Origin: Alteromonas sp. 5E99-2
GTDB lineage: Bacteria; Pseudomonadota; Gammaproteobacteria; Enterobacterales; Alteromonadaceae
DNA length: 64,000 nucleotides
Assembly: GCF_017368475.1 (NCBI RefSeq)
Contig: NZ_JAFNJE010000003.1
Coordinates: 248,001 to 312,000, forward strand
Reading direction: 5' to 3'
Shown: in pieces, positions 28,892-37,630 of the stretch
How positions within the stretch are numbered: the first letter of the stretch is position 1
Layout: every line of letters starts with the position of its first letter
Translations under genes and position numbers: made by a program
Notes under the pieces: generated by a model
The model's database searches: none
Told to the model about the DNA's origin: nothing
What the model saw: the letters and a program-made list of their open reading frames with translations, nothing else

Positions 28892-28919
28892 AAAACACCC
28901 CAAATCTGGGGTGTTTTTT
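28892..28919 (+). terminator. Intrinsic terminator of the bfr operon
   Basis: An 11-bp stem (28892-28902 with 28907-28917) around a 4-nt loop, GC-rich at its core and ending in six Ts, 25 bp after the second bfr stop. Confidence 0.9.
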
Positions 28920-29005
28920 ATTCCACTAGTGCTGTGGCGCTACTTTTCTGATTCAGCGTTTTGTATAATCAATACCATTACGTGAAATGATAGACTGAGT
29001 GAACA

Positions 29006-29920
29006 GTGTCAACTGCAAAAAAACAATACGACTTTAATAAACTGCAAAAACGTTTACGACGACATGTAGGAAAAGCCATTAACGATTTTTCAATGATTGA
29101 AGATGGCGACAAAGTCATGGTGTGTTTATCTGGAGGGAAAGATAGCTACACTCTACTCGATATCATGCTGTATTTTCGCAATATCGCTCCCATTCATTTT
29201 GATATTGTGGCAGTTAACCTAGATCAAAAGCAGCCCGGTTTTCCTGAACATGTTTTACCTCAGTATTTAGAGGGTTTAGATGTTGATTACAAAATAGTAC
29301 AAGAAGATACCTACTCCATAGTTAAAGACAAAATCCCTGAAGGCAAAACCACATGTTCACTGTGTTCGCGATTACGCAGAGGAATTTTGTACAAAACTGC
29401 TACCGAATTAGGCGCAACCAAAATTGCGCTTGGGCACCATCGCGATGACATGCTCGAAACACTCTTTTTAAACATGTTTCACGGTGGCAGAATTAAATCT
29501 ATGCCGCCCAAGTTAGTCAGTGATGATGGTAATCATATTGTTATTCGTCCATTGGCTTATTGCTCTGAAAACGAAATTGTTCAATATTCACAGCAGCTCA
29601 ACTTCCCTATCATTCCTTGCAATCTATGTGGGTCACAAGAAAACTTACAGCGCCAATCTGTGAAAGCCATGCTAGAGGACTGGGGCCAAAGGTTCCCCGG
29701 TAGAATTGAATCTATGTTCAGCAGTATGCAAAACATTACACCAAGTCATATGCTCGATAGAAGTCTGTATGATTTCAATGTGACGAATAAGACTCAAAGG
29801 CCAGTGAATGACGGAGACACCGCATTTGACACACCTGACTTTAGCACTCCATCACCAGCCAGCGCGGAGCCACAAATAGTGACTCTCGAATCACATATTC
29901 CTTCAAAAGGATTGAATTAA
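29006..29920 (+). CDS. ttcA: tRNA 2-thiocytidine biosynthesis protein TtcA
   Basis: ATP-dependent, Fe-S cluster-carrying tRNA thiolase that makes 2-thiocytidine at position 32. The PP-loop motif is clear ([13 protein letters not shown], about residues 46-58). The cluster-binding cysteine pairs are CSLC (about 118-121) and CNLC (about 209-212). Length 304 is normal. The start is a GTG at 29006, with a weak GAGTGA site. The stop overlaps the next gene's ATG by one base (TAATG). Confidence 0.96.
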   Translation: MSTAKKQYDFNKLQKRLRRHVGKAINDFSMIEDGDKVMVCLSGGKDSYTLLDIMLYFRNIAPIHFDIVAVNLDQKQPGFPEHVLPQYLEGLDVDYKIVQEDTYSIVKDKIPEGKTTCSLCSRLRRGILYKTATELGATKIALGHHRDDMLETLFLNMFHGGRIKSMPPKLVSDDGNHIVIRPLAYCSENEIVQYSQQLNFPIIPCNLCGSQENLQRQSVKAMLEDWGQRFPGRIESMFSSMQNITPSHMLDRSLYDFNVTNKTQRPVNDGDTAFDTPDFSTPSPASAEPQIVTLESHIPSKGLN

Positions 29921-30822
29921 TGAAGATAGGGCTTGCACTCGGCGCTGGAGCCGCTAGAGGTTGGACTCACATAGGGGTAATTCAAGCATTAGAAAGCCTT
30001 GGCGTTAAAATAGATGTGGTTGCTGGTACTTCGATTGGATCCTATGTAGGCGCGGCATATTGCAGTGGAAAATTACCTGAATTAAAAGAGTGGGCAGAAT
30101 CCCTTACCGAGTGGCAAGTGCTAGCACTGATGGGGATGGGGTTAGGTAAAGGCGGTTTAGCCTCAGCTCACAAGGTTTTCGAAAAATTCGCAGAAGATTT
30201 TTGTGCACCCACATTTGAAGAAATGAGTAAGCCGTTTGCCACATTAGCAACTGATTTGTACAGTGGAAGAGAAGTGACTTTCCGGCACGGAAAGGTAGGC
30301 GACTCAGTAAGAGCCTCCTGCGCTATTCCTGCGTTATTTTCGCCTGTCGCGCATGGTGAAAAGTGGTTGGTAGACGGTGCTGTTGTTAATCCAGTGCCAG
30401 TGAACTTGTGTCGGCAAATGGGCGCTGATTTTGTTATCGCCGTTAACTTAAGTGCTGACTTTAGACCGCAGCGCTCAGCGTCCATGAGTGTTAAGCACGA
30501 AAAAGTACAACAATCTACTGATGACTTTTTCAGTAAAAGCAAAAATGTATTCGGACAATTATTTTCTTCTGATGCAAAAGGCGATAAAGACGCTAAATCA
30601 CCGCCCAGTATTATTTCAGTTATGAATAATTCCCTAGAAATACTACAAGCTAGAGTCACTCGCTCGCGATTGGCGGGCGATCCTCCTGATATGTTAATTG
30701 AACCTCGATTAGAGAACGTAGGCTTAATGGAATTTCACCGCGCAGCAGAATTAATTAAAGTAGGAGAAGAGTCTATTCAGCGTTTAGCCGAACAAATTCA
30801 CTTCCAACTTATTTCACTTTAA
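29920..30822 (+). CDS. rssA: Patatin-like phospholipase family protein (RssA-like)
   Basis: A 300-residue serine acyl hydrolase of the patatin fold. The Ser-Asp dyad is visible: nucleophile elbow GTSIGS (about 39-44) and DGAVVNP (about 152-158). The oxyanion-hole GLALGAGAARGWTHIG lies at the N-terminus. It matches E. coli RssA in length and in the C-terminal RLAGDPPDMLIEPRL block. The physiological substrate is not known in this subfamily. It is coupled to ttcA by a 1-bp overlap, and its last bases overlap convergently with the stop of the minus-strand gene at 30819. Confidence 0.92.
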   Translation: MKIGLALGAGAARGWTHIGVIQALESLGVKIDVVAGTSIGSYVGAAYCSGKLPELKEWAESLTEWQVLALMGMGLGKGGLASAHKVFEKFAEDFCAPTFEEMSKPFATLATDLYSGREVTFRHGKVGDSVRASCAIPALFSPVAHGEKWLVDGAVVNPVPVNLCRQMGADFVIAVNLSADFRPQRSASMSVKHEKVQQSTDDFFSKSKNVFGQLFSSDAKGDKDAKSPPSIISVMNNSLEILQARVTRSRLAGDPPDMLIEPRLENVGLMEFHRAAELIKVGEESIQRLAEQIHFQLISL

Positions 30823-31454
30823 CGCGAGGTTAAAGCAGTAATACGCGCTGGTACTTCAGGGAAAATAATTGTATCAATGTCGCTTAGCATTTGATTTTCA
30901 ATGATCATAAAGCCATTTTGAATTTTGCCGATACCTTTAAAATCATGATAAAGGTATTTATTGTCAAAAGTGATCATTAGGCCATTCACTGACGGCACGC
31001 CAAACGACATGAAACTGCCCATTTCGTTGAAAAAAGCAACGTATTGACGTTTTATGTCGTTTAGATCTTCTTTACTGTATTTAACCTTTAAATACTCTTC
31101 CTTGGTTTCTAATCGGACCGACATCTCACATGCATCAGGCGATTCAATTACATCAAGTACGACCTTACCATTCGCAAGTTCCGAATCATCTGTCGATGGC
31201 ATTTTAAAACGGTATTCAGTGTCTACAATCAAATCAATCGTTTGATCTTTTAACGCTAATGTAGCCTCATTAATTTGACATAATGTCTGAGTGTCAACAT
31301 GAATAAAACCAAATGAATAGGTTAATTTGCTAGTGTCTGGATGGCGTAGATTTTGAATATGACGATGAAAATCATAATATTTTGTTTCTATGGTATTACC
31401 CCAAGCTTCAAGAACAAAGGATAAACTTAAAATTAACACGAGTAGGCTTTTCAT
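30819..31454 (-). CDS. DUF2987-like exported protein
   Basis: A 211-residue protein with a clear signal peptide (about 1-19, ending EAWGN). The mature part is beta-rich, with two spaced cysteines (TLCQINEATLAL and PDACEMSVRL) that could form a disulfide. I believe it is the DUF2987 family found in Shewanella, Vibrio and Alteromonas, where the function is unknown. It starts 2 bp after the bax stop, so the two are probably co-transcribed, and ends in a 4-bp convergent overlap with rssA. Confidence 0.75.
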   Translation of the reverse strand: MKSLLVLILSLSFVLEAWGNTIETKYYDFHRHIQNLRHPDTSKLTYSFGFIHVDTQTLCQINEATLALKDQTIDLIVDTEYRFKMPSTDDSELANGKVVLDVIESPDACEMSVRLETKEEYLKVKYSKEDLNDIKRQYVAFFNEMGSFMSFGVPSVNGLMITFDNKYLYHDFKGIGKIQNGFMIIENQMLSDIDTIIFPEVPARITALTSR

Positions 31455-31456
31455 TT

Positions 31457-32272
31457 TTAAAAATACTTTTTATTTATTCTTATCATTGCCTGAATTTCTT
31501 CCACGTATTCATGGCCTCGTTCAGAATAGTTAACTAATCCTTCAGCTAATGCATTGCCACTGATTGGTTGTTGGTTTGCCCGTAATTGGGCCCTAACCTT
31601 TCTGAGTTCTTGATATGCATCGTGGCGGTTTAAGTTACGTAAATAGGTGTAAACTGCATCGGTGAGGTTATCAAATTTTTCAACTTCGTGAATGGCTCCT
31701 GCATTTCGAGAATTAGGCACGAAACCACACCCTTCAGTAAAACACCACAAGCCAAAGAAATTATAACCTTCCCTAGCAAAGCGTGAAGTCCCCCATGCTG
31801 ACTCATTGGCAGCTTGAACCAGCACTAAATCTAAAGGGATAATATCTACGCGAACCAACAATGCATTTATCAATGAAGATTGACTGTCCTCGCCTTTGCC
31901 TCCGATAGCGATTTCATCACTTTCAACTCGATACTCTTTTGCTAGCCAATTCAATTTTTCAGACTCTCTGAAAGCTAATACTTCACCATTATCAGCTTTG
32001 CGTTTCATTAGTAATAATTGGTGCCGGATACCTAAGATATGATCGTTTTGCTGCTGAATTTCTGGTTTCAGGTAATCAAAAAATGCCGTTTTTTTCTTTT
32101 TAGTTTGAGTATATTGAGAAAAATCCGGGACGGGTTTATCTGCACTTTTTGATATGGAGGGTACTAAGTTTTTTTCTACCGGTGTTGTAGACACCGACCA
32201 CAAATAAGCCACCAGCGCGATAGCAACGGTAAAGGAAAGTGCAATTCTCAATAAGCTGGATTTACGGATCAT
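31457..32272 (-). CDS. bax: Bax-like glucosaminidase-domain protein
   Basis: A 271-residue membrane-anchored protein with one N-terminal hydrophobic segment (about 8-24) and a C-terminal peptidoglycan glucosaminidase-type domain. The catalytic glutamate is in QAANESAWGTSRFAREG (about 155-170), and NFFGLWCF follows, both hallmarks of the family to which E. coli Bax belongs. A role in cell-wall cleavage is inferred. The next gene upstream is a LysE-type exporter 46 bp away; the downstream gene is 2 bp away. Confidence 0.9.
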   Translation of the reverse strand: MIRKSSLLRIALSFTVAIALVAYLWSVSTTPVEKNLVPSISKSADKPVPDFSQYTQTKKKKTAFFDYLKPEIQQQNDHILGIRHQLLLMKRKADNGEVLAFRESEKLNWLAKEYRVESDEIAIGGKGEDSQSSLINALLVRVDIIPLDLVLVQAANESAWGTSRFAREGYNFFGLWCFTEGCGFVPNSRNAGAIHEVEKFDNLTDAVYTYLRNLNRHDAYQELRKVRAQLRANQQPISGNALAEGLVNYSERGHEYVEEIQAMIRINKKYF

Positions 32273-32318
32273 AGTTATTTGTATGATTCTAAGGAAATGC
32301 CAGTATAACTAAAAAAAA

Positions 32319-32951
32319 TTAAACGTGGGCAAAAAACAGCACATTGGCAGCCACTATCAATAGCAAGACCCCCATCATTTTATCTACCCAATAACCACAA
32401 CGGTGCAGCCATTCTCTTACTGAACGAATATTCAATAGTAAGGTTAAAAAACAAAACCAAAGTGTCGTAGCAACTGCAAAGTAGCCTCCGTAAAATGCTT
32501 TTATTGTAAAAGGCGTATCGGGACTTATCACCAAGGTAAATATCGATAGAAAAAACAACGTCGCCTTAGGGTTTAACCCATTTGTTATAAAACCAACGGA
32601 AAACGCTTTTCTCTTTGTGATAGTTGATTGTGTTTCCGTAGAATCATCAGGAGCAGATTTACCCGATGCCTGCGCAGTTAACGCCCCATATGCCAAATAC
32701 AGTAAATATGCACCTGCCGCATATTTAATTGTAGAAAATAACCAAGGTGTAGTTGCAATAATTAGGCTGACACCCAACAGCGAATAGGCAACATGTACCA
32801 AAATAGCCAAACCAATTCCTAAGCTAGTGACTAATGCGATATTCTTACCATGATGCATACTATGGCGCACAATTACCGCAAAATCTGGCCCTGGACTGGC
32901 CACAGCTAGAAAATGAATAGTCGCAAGGGTCGCAAATTCAGTCCAATTCAT
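32319..32951 (-). CDS. LysE/RhtB-family amino-acid exporter
   Basis: A 210-residue inner-membrane protein with about six transmembrane helices. The signature ASPGPDFAVIVRHSMHHG (about 18-35) places it in the LysE/RhtB family of amino-acid and metabolite efflux carriers. The substrate cannot be read. Its start overlaps the cobB stop by 14 bp. The sulfurtransferase-cobB-LysE group forms an operon. Confidence 0.93.
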   Translation of the reverse strand: MNWTEFATLATIHFLAVASPGPDFAVIVRHSMHHGKNIALVTSLGIGLAILVHVAYSLLGVSLIIATTPWLFSTIKYAAGAYLLYLAYGALTAQASGKSAPDDSTETQSTITKRKAFSVGFITNGLNPKATLFFLSIFTLVISPDTPFTIKAFYGGYFAVATTLWFCFLTLLLNIRSVREWLHRCGYWVDKMMGVLLLIVAANVLFFAHV

Positions 32952-33645
32952 ACTTCGCCTTTACACTTTCTATCCACCTAGGTACGCATTCTGACGCCTT
33001 ACCTAAATAACGGTTATCAAAATGACCATTATCGGTTTCATCTAAATTAATCAACGTCGTTTCTACATCACACTGGCGTGCAATATCAACAAAACCTGCT
33101 GCGGGATAAACAGAGCCAGATGTACCAATGGCACAAAATAAAGAGGCTGTTTCAATAGCCTGATAAATACGCTCCATATATAAAGGCATTTCACCAAACC
33201 ACACGATATCCGGTCGCATGGGTTGGGCTAGCTGACAGCACTGGCATGTATTCAAGGCGGTTAAATCGCCATTCCAGCGCACTGTTTCATGACTTTTTAC
33301 ACACTTTGCTGAAAGTAACTCTCCGTGCATGTGAACAACATTATCGCTACCACCCCGTTCATGTAAATTGTCTACATTCTGTGTCACTAGCGTCATGTTT
33401 ACGCTAGATAAACGAGCAAATTCCGCTAAGGCAACATGAGCTTTATTGGGTTGTAGCTGCGGGTCAAACAGCTGTTGACGTCTTGTATTGTAAAAATCAT
33501 ACACTCTATTCGGGTTTGCGCTAAAGGCTTCTGGTGTTGCAACATCTTCTATTCTTTCGTTCTCCCACAAGCCTCCACTGTCTCTAAATGTACGAATACC
33601 TGATTCAGCGGAAATACCCGCCCCGGTTAATACAACTATATTCAT
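32938..33645 (-). CDS. cobB: NAD-dependent protein deacylase, sirtuin family
   Basis: Removes acyl groups from protein lysines using NAD+. The 235-residue length matches the short CobB form. The NAD-binding GAGISAESGIRTFR (about 7-20), the TQNVDNLHERGG motif, catalytic His in HMHGEL and the Zn-ligand cysteines (CVKSHETV and CQCC) are all visible. FYNTRRQQL carries the Tyr and Arg of sirtuins that also remove succinyl and malonyl groups. It shares a TAATG overlap with the sulfurtransferase start of the operon. Confidence 0.95.
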   Translation of the reverse strand: MNIVVLTGAGISAESGIRTFRDSGGLWENERIEDVATPEAFSANPNRVYDFYNTRRQQLFDPQLQPNKAHVALAEFARLSSVNMTLVTQNVDNLHERGGSDNVVHMHGELLSAKCVKSHETVRWNGDLTALNTCQCCQLAQPMRPDIVWFGEMPLYMERIYQAIETASLFCAIGTSGSVYPAAGFVDIARQCDVETTLINLDETDNGHFDNRYLGKASECVPRWIESVKAKYELD

Positions 33646-34397
33646 TAGTCATGCCCTGTGGCACAAGGCAAAGTGACATCACTACCCCAGTCTGCCCATG
33701 AGCCATCGTATACCACAACGTCTTTTGCACCACACAAACGCGCTGCCAAAGCGCCTATACACGCGGTAATACCAGAACCACAGCTAAAAATAATGGGTTT
33801 ATCTAGGTCAATACCCGCGTCATAAAATACCACTCTCAGGCTTTCAACTGGCAGAAACACCTCACCATCGTTATCACTTAAAAATACCTTGTAAGGCATA
33901 TTCGTTGAATGAGGTATGTGCCCTGCTCTAACTCCTGGTCTTGGATCTGCTTCATCCCCTGAAAAACGTGCAGCACCTCGAACATCAATGATTTGTTGGG
34001 CTTTGTTGCTCGCTTCAACAACTTCATCTTTTCCCACAAACCCTGCTGCGGATAAACCAGACAGTAAGCTTTTATCAAACTCTTGTTTGTCTATTTCAAT
34101 GCCATTTAGCTGTTCAGGCTTAATCACTGATACGTTTAAAAAGCCAGAATTCATTAGGATCCATGCCAGCCTAGGAGCGCAAAACGTCCCTCCAGCTTCA
34201 GTGATAACTAATCCTTGGTTTGGAGAAACTTCCCACCTGCTACACTGTTCCTGTAGCTCCTCAGTAGTGAAACACGTTTTACCTTCTTCATCGATATCAA
34301 CAATGAGGTTTGGCGTTATCTCAGTTAATCTAGGTTTGTTCGTTGAACCCGGACGGGTAAAACGAGTTTCAATAATAGTTGTCATTGGAATACTCAT
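33645..34397 (-). CDS. Two-domain sulfurtransferase (mercaptopyruvate sulfurtransferase type)
   Basis: A rhodanese-superfamily protein of 250 residues. The N-terminal half is a short, degenerate rhodanese-like domain without an active cysteine in the usual place. The C-terminal domain has the active loop CGSGITAC with Cys206, which fits the CG(S/A)G(V/T)TA pattern of 3-mercaptopyruvate sulfurtransferases (SseA). A GDEADPRPGVRAGHIP motif, typical of these enzymes, precedes it. It is somewhat shorter than SseA (about 280). A second start at residue 5 is possible. It is the first gene of the unit with cobB and the LysE exporter. Confidence 0.9.
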   Translation of the reverse strand: MSIPMTTIIETRFTRPGSTNKPRLTEITPNLIVDIDEEGKTCFTTEELQEQCSRWEVSPNQGLVITEAGGTFCAPRLAWILMNSGFLNVSVIKPEQLNGIEIDKQEFDKSLLSGLSAAGFVGKDEVVEASNKAQQIIDVRGAARFSGDEADPRPGVRAGHIPHSTNMPYKVFLSDNDGEVFLPVESLRVVFYDAGIDLDKPIIFSCGSGITACIGALAARLCGAKDVVVYDGSWADWGSDVTLPCATGHD

Positions 34398-34418
34398 AAT
34401 AAAAAAGGGATAAGGCGT

Positions 34419-35174
34419 CTATTTAGCAGAATCAGCATACACAAAGCTGTTTTCTATTGCGATAAACGACTCTAAATCGAATTTAGAAGCAATAATAATG
34501 GTGGTTGCTGGAATAACAACGCGAAATTCAGACAATAAATTAAACGATGATGTGTTGTCACTGGGCTCTTGCAGCAACACTCCGTAATGTTTCTCGTAGT
34601 TATTCGTTAATACTATTTTTTGATCTTTATCACGCTGGCCGCTAAGCAAAGGTAATAAGGTTAAATGGGTAATTTCACCTTGTTCTAAATCTGGTGATTG
34701 AGGAAAGCCAACATAAATTTTTCCACATTCAAGTTCAATCCGAATTGGCGACGCATTAAACGTAGACTCAATAATCAGCTTCTCAAGGTCGTTGGCAATA
34801 TCAAAAAGTTTATCCACCAGCTTACGTTTATTGAATTTGTAATACTGGGTAAGGCAAAACGACGATATGACACTGAGCACATACATGGCGATGGCAACGG
34901 AAATACTTTTAATGACAATCCACTGTTCGTGATTCTTCAAGAAGGTTGTTGAAGGGTCTACTTGGCTAAAGTTAAAAACGGTAGAGGGAAGATCATAAAA
35001 ATCTATGATTAACCAAGGAATTAATGCAAAAACAAAGAGTATTAAACCACTGCGTCCAGCGCTGAAATAGATGTGGTAACCGGTTTTACGAACGAATTTC
35101 AACCTTCCTATAGGGTTTTTTGACTCGAAGTGATAACCAATTATCAATACGATCCCTAAAACCAAGGCTGCCAA
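34419..35174 (-). CDS. Membrane protein of unknown function
   Basis: A 251-residue protein with three hydrophobic segments (about 1-14, 41-58 and 87-107) and a C-terminal soluble domain (about 110-251) that is beta-rich. The start is a TTG at 35174, chosen because a strong AAAGGAA site lies upstream and no ATG serves the first transmembrane segment. I do not recognise a family and infer no function. It follows a 62-residue unknown gene by 12 bp and is probably in one unit with it. Confidence 0.65.
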   Translation of the reverse strand: MAALVLGIVLIIGYHFESKNPIGRLKFVRKTGYHIYFSAGRSGLILFVFALIPWLIIDFYDLPSTVFNFSQVDPSTTFLKNHEQWIVIKSISVAIAMYVLSVISSFCLTQYYKFNKRKLVDKLFDIANDLEKLIIESTFNASPIRIELECGKIYVGFPQSPDLEQGEITHLTLLPLLSGQRDKDQKIVLTNNYEKHYGVLLQEPSDNTSSFNLLSEFRVVIPATTIIIASKFDLESFIAIENSFVYADSAK

Positions 35175-35186
35175 ATTAATTCCTTT

Positions 35187-35375
35187 TTAATTTGCGAACT
35201 GTTTTAAACTCGCGATTTTTTGTATTTGTGACTTAATTCTATTTTGAACATCTTCGCTGTTTAAGTTCAAACTCACAATGCCGTTTTTATCAATATAGGC
35301 ATTGTCCATATTTAACTTATCTTGGCTTCCGATATGAGATGTTGGCGTTTTGTCTTTGGTGTTTCTACTAAACAT
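35187..35375 (-). CDS. Small hypothetical protein (62 aa)
   Basis: A short soluble polar protein with no signal peptide or recognised motif. It has a strong AGGAAGGA ribosome binding site immediately before the ATG at 35375, which supports that it is translated. It lies 12 bp upstream of the membrane protein gene, so they probably form one transcript. The last third is rich in helical residues (VQNRIKSQIQKIASLKQF). Function unknown. Confidence 0.6.
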   Translation of the reverse strand: MFSRNTKDKTPTSHIGSQDKLNMDNAYIDKNGIVSLNLNSEDVQNRIKSQIQKIASLKQFAN

Positions 35376-35395
35376 AATCCTTCCTCTCTTAATGC

Positions 35396-35419
35396 CGATG
35401 AATGTCGATGAATGTCGAT
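35396..35419. repeat. Short tandem repeat (10-bp unit, about 2.4 copies)
   Basis: The unit CGATGAATGT occurs twice in a row and then partially a third time, directly upstream of the small gene at 35187-35375. Its position could affect that gene's promoter or leader; it may equally be replication slippage. Confidence 0.7.
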
Positions 35420-35510
35420 TTTAAAGCTAATATAAACTAAGACAGCATATTACCCTATTTGTTTCGTTATTTAACAACAGATATCCCCTGTTGTCATCAA
35501 ATAAAACATC

Positions 35511-35563
35511 GCTACACTCTTATTATAGCCTTACCATTTATCGCCCGACTATTAGAGTGTAGC
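35511..35563. repeat. Perfect 10-bp inverted repeat flanking 33 bp
   Basis: GCTACACTCT (35511-35520) is perfectly inverted at 35554-35563. It lies 23 bp beyond the amidase stop and may form a stem in the amidase 3' region. No strong T-run follows, so it is not a good intrinsic terminator. Confidence 0.6.
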
Positions 35564-35585
35564 CCATGTCTGTATCAGCGCAAAA

Positions 35586-37223
35586 CTACTGCGGCGCTAA
35601 CCCGTCTTTGGTTGCGTCTAATTCAAATCCGCTTTGTGCAAATGTTGGTGTCATGATTTTCTTCGACCCTTGCTCATAGGCATATCCAACTTGCAATACT
35701 TGCGCATCGTTCCATGCACCTGACATAAAGCCAACACCAAGTGGTAAACCTTTATCGCTACCCATAGGAACCGTTATAATGGGGTAACCAGCAATAGCCG
35801 CTAACCAACCTGCGCCAACTGAACCTCCGGGGTAATTATCGCCATACACAGGGTCAATCAAAAAGGCGGCTGGACGGGATGGCATCATTAATACATCAAC
35901 ATTATGTTCTTTTAGCAGTAGATCAATGCCCTTTTCTCGGGTACCCGTCAGTATATTTGCCAGTGCATCTTGGTATTCTTTGCCATCAATGGGGGGTTTT
36001 TCTTGTGAAGAATGCATTAAGCTTTGATCAAACAATGCCATTTCTCTTTCACTTGACTCATTGAATTTAATCACTTCTTCCAACGAACGATACTTCACAT
36101 CAGGGGCTGCATCAGCTAAATAGGCATTTAACGAGTGTTTAAATTCAGTTTCTAATACTAATAGTTCATCACGACCAAGACCTTCTGGGGCATCAAAGGA
36201 TTCAATATCAACAATACTCGCACCAGCTTGTTTCACCACGTCAACCGCCTGATTAAACGCATCAGTAATGGCGGGGCGATTACCTTGAGACCAACGCAAC
36301 ACACCAATGCGCAAACCTTTAATGTTGCCATCGAGTTTTTCTACATAGTTATCGGCATTTTTATCGGCCAATGCAGATGCTTTATCACCACTGTCGCTAC
36401 CTGCCATAACCGATAACATTAACGCTGCGTCTTTTACGCTTCGAGTCATAGGGCCTGCGGTATCTTGAGTAAACGAAATAGGCACAATATGAGTACGAGG
36501 CATCAAGCCCACTGTTGGTTTAAAGCCCACTATGCCGTTCATAGCAGATGGGCACATAACGCTACCGTTTGTTTCCGTACCTATTCCTAATGGCGCAAAC
36601 TGAGATGCTATAGCTGCACCTGTACCTGACGAGGACCCACAGGGAGAGCGATCTAAACTAAACGGGTTTCTGGTCTGCCCACCTACTGCGCTCCAGCCAC
36701 TGATTGAATCGTTAGAACGAAAGTTAGCCCATTCAGATAAATTTGTTTTACCTAAAATAATGGCTCCTTCAGCTCGCAGCCTTGCAACAATAGGCGCATC
36801 TCGTTCAGTTTTATTTAGCGCTAACGCTAGCGACCCTGCCGTAGTTGGAAGTTCTTTTGTTTCAATATTGTCTTTAATTAAAACAGGTACGCCGTGTAAT
36901 CGGCCTAGCTTCTTTTTATTTCCTATTTCTTTATCTTTTTCTCGCGCTTCAGCAAGGGCATTGGGATTAAGTGCAATAATACTGTTTACTTTGCCATCAA
37001 GCTGTTGAATACGTTTTAGGTAATAACTTACAACGGCTTCTGAAGTTACTTTATGAGACGCGATTGCATTCGCAATTTCACCGCCAGATAAAGACCCAAT
37101 ATCACTGTACTCTTGTACACTCTTTATAGGGGTAACATCCGCTGAAGACACATCGGCAGTATAAGTCAATAACAAAACAGAAAAACAAGCTGGGACTAGT
37201 AAACGCATTAATCGACGCCTCAT
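35586..37223 (-). CDS. Exported amidase-signature enzyme
   Basis: A 545-residue amidase of the amidase-signature family (relatives of GatA and peptide amidases), with an N-terminal signal peptide (LVPACFSVLLLTYTADVSSA), so it acts in the periplasm. The Ser-cisSer-Lys triad is visible: Lys in VPVLIKDNIE, and Ser in CGSSSGTGAAI. No gatB or gatC is nearby, which argues against a tRNA amidotransferase role. An alternative ATG (37208) with a GAGG site would remove five residues; the signal peptide is kept either way. Substrate unknown. Confidence 0.9.
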   Translation of the reverse strand: MRRRLMRLLVPACFSVLLLTYTADVSSADVTPIKSVQEYSDIGSLSGGEIANAIASHKVTSEAVVSYYLKRIQQLDGKVNSIIALNPNALAEAREKDKEIGNKKKLGRLHGVPVLIKDNIETKELPTTAGSLALALNKTERDAPIVARLRAEGAIILGKTNLSEWANFRSNDSISGWSAVGGQTRNPFSLDRSPCGSSSGTGAAIASQFAPLGIGTETNGSVMCPSAMNGIVGFKPTVGLMPRTHIVPISFTQDTAGPMTRSVKDAALMLSVMAGSDSGDKASALADKNADNYVEKLDGNIKGLRIGVLRWSQGNRPAITDAFNQAVDVVKQAGASIVDIESFDAPEGLGRDELLVLETEFKHSLNAYLADAAPDVKYRSLEEVIKFNESSEREMALFDQSLMHSSQEKPPIDGKEYQDALANILTGTREKGIDLLLKEHNVDVLMMPSRPAAFLIDPVYGDNYPGGSVGAGWLAAIAGYPIITVPMGSDKGLPLGVGFMSGAWNDAQVLQVGYAYEQGSKKIMTPTFAQSGFELDATKDGLAPQ

Positions 37224-37331
37224 AAAAAATAATTATTATTAGAACCTTACAATTATCAGATACCCCTAACCTTGTCACATACTAAAACAACAAATAAAGA
37301 CTAATGTGCCAATATAAGGGTTGGGTGGTTA

Positions 37332-37493
37332 TTAGCTGTTATTTTCAGATTTATGCCGGCGCTTTATAACCGCTTCTTTAGGCAGATTAAGCATATTTAT
37401 CTCTTTGTTTTCTAAATCAATAATAACAACCTTTGAATTATAGTTACTGACTAAATACCCTTGCAACAAAAAAAAACCATGAACAATATTCAT
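37332..37493 (-). CDS. Possible small gene (53 aa), unassigned
   Basis: In the 407-bp gap between the amidase and mesX genes there is a 53-codon minus-strand frame with ATG at 37493 and TAA at 37332-37334. The product has a hydrophobic start (IVHGFFLLQGYLV), then VVIIDLEN and a basic end. No ribosome binding site is clear, and a stretch of nine Ts early in the gene could make it prone to slippage. It might be a remnant. The rest of the gap (37224-37331 and 37494-37630) shows no recognised element. Confidence 0.3.
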   Translation of the reverse strand: MNIVHGFFLLQGYLVSNYNSKVVIIDLENKEINMLNLPKEAVIKRRHKSENNS

Positions 37494-37630
37494 GTATTAA
37501 TGAAATTAAATCATTTTTATTCATGTAAGCGAATCTGTATAACTCACACCATGCTCTTAACCTTGACCCATTTTTTTCTTGTTTTGAATTGAGACACTAA
37601 TTACAGATAAGTACTGGATACCGAGTTACC

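Noticed and set aside
35475-35493. CAACAG/CTGTTG hairpin as terminator of the amidase gene
   Set aside because: The stem is only six pairs and there is no T-run on the minus strand after it.
37494-37630. SAM riboswitch or MetJ box upstream of mesX
   Set aside because: No AGACGTCT-like tandem and no riboswitch-like helices were seen in this stretch.
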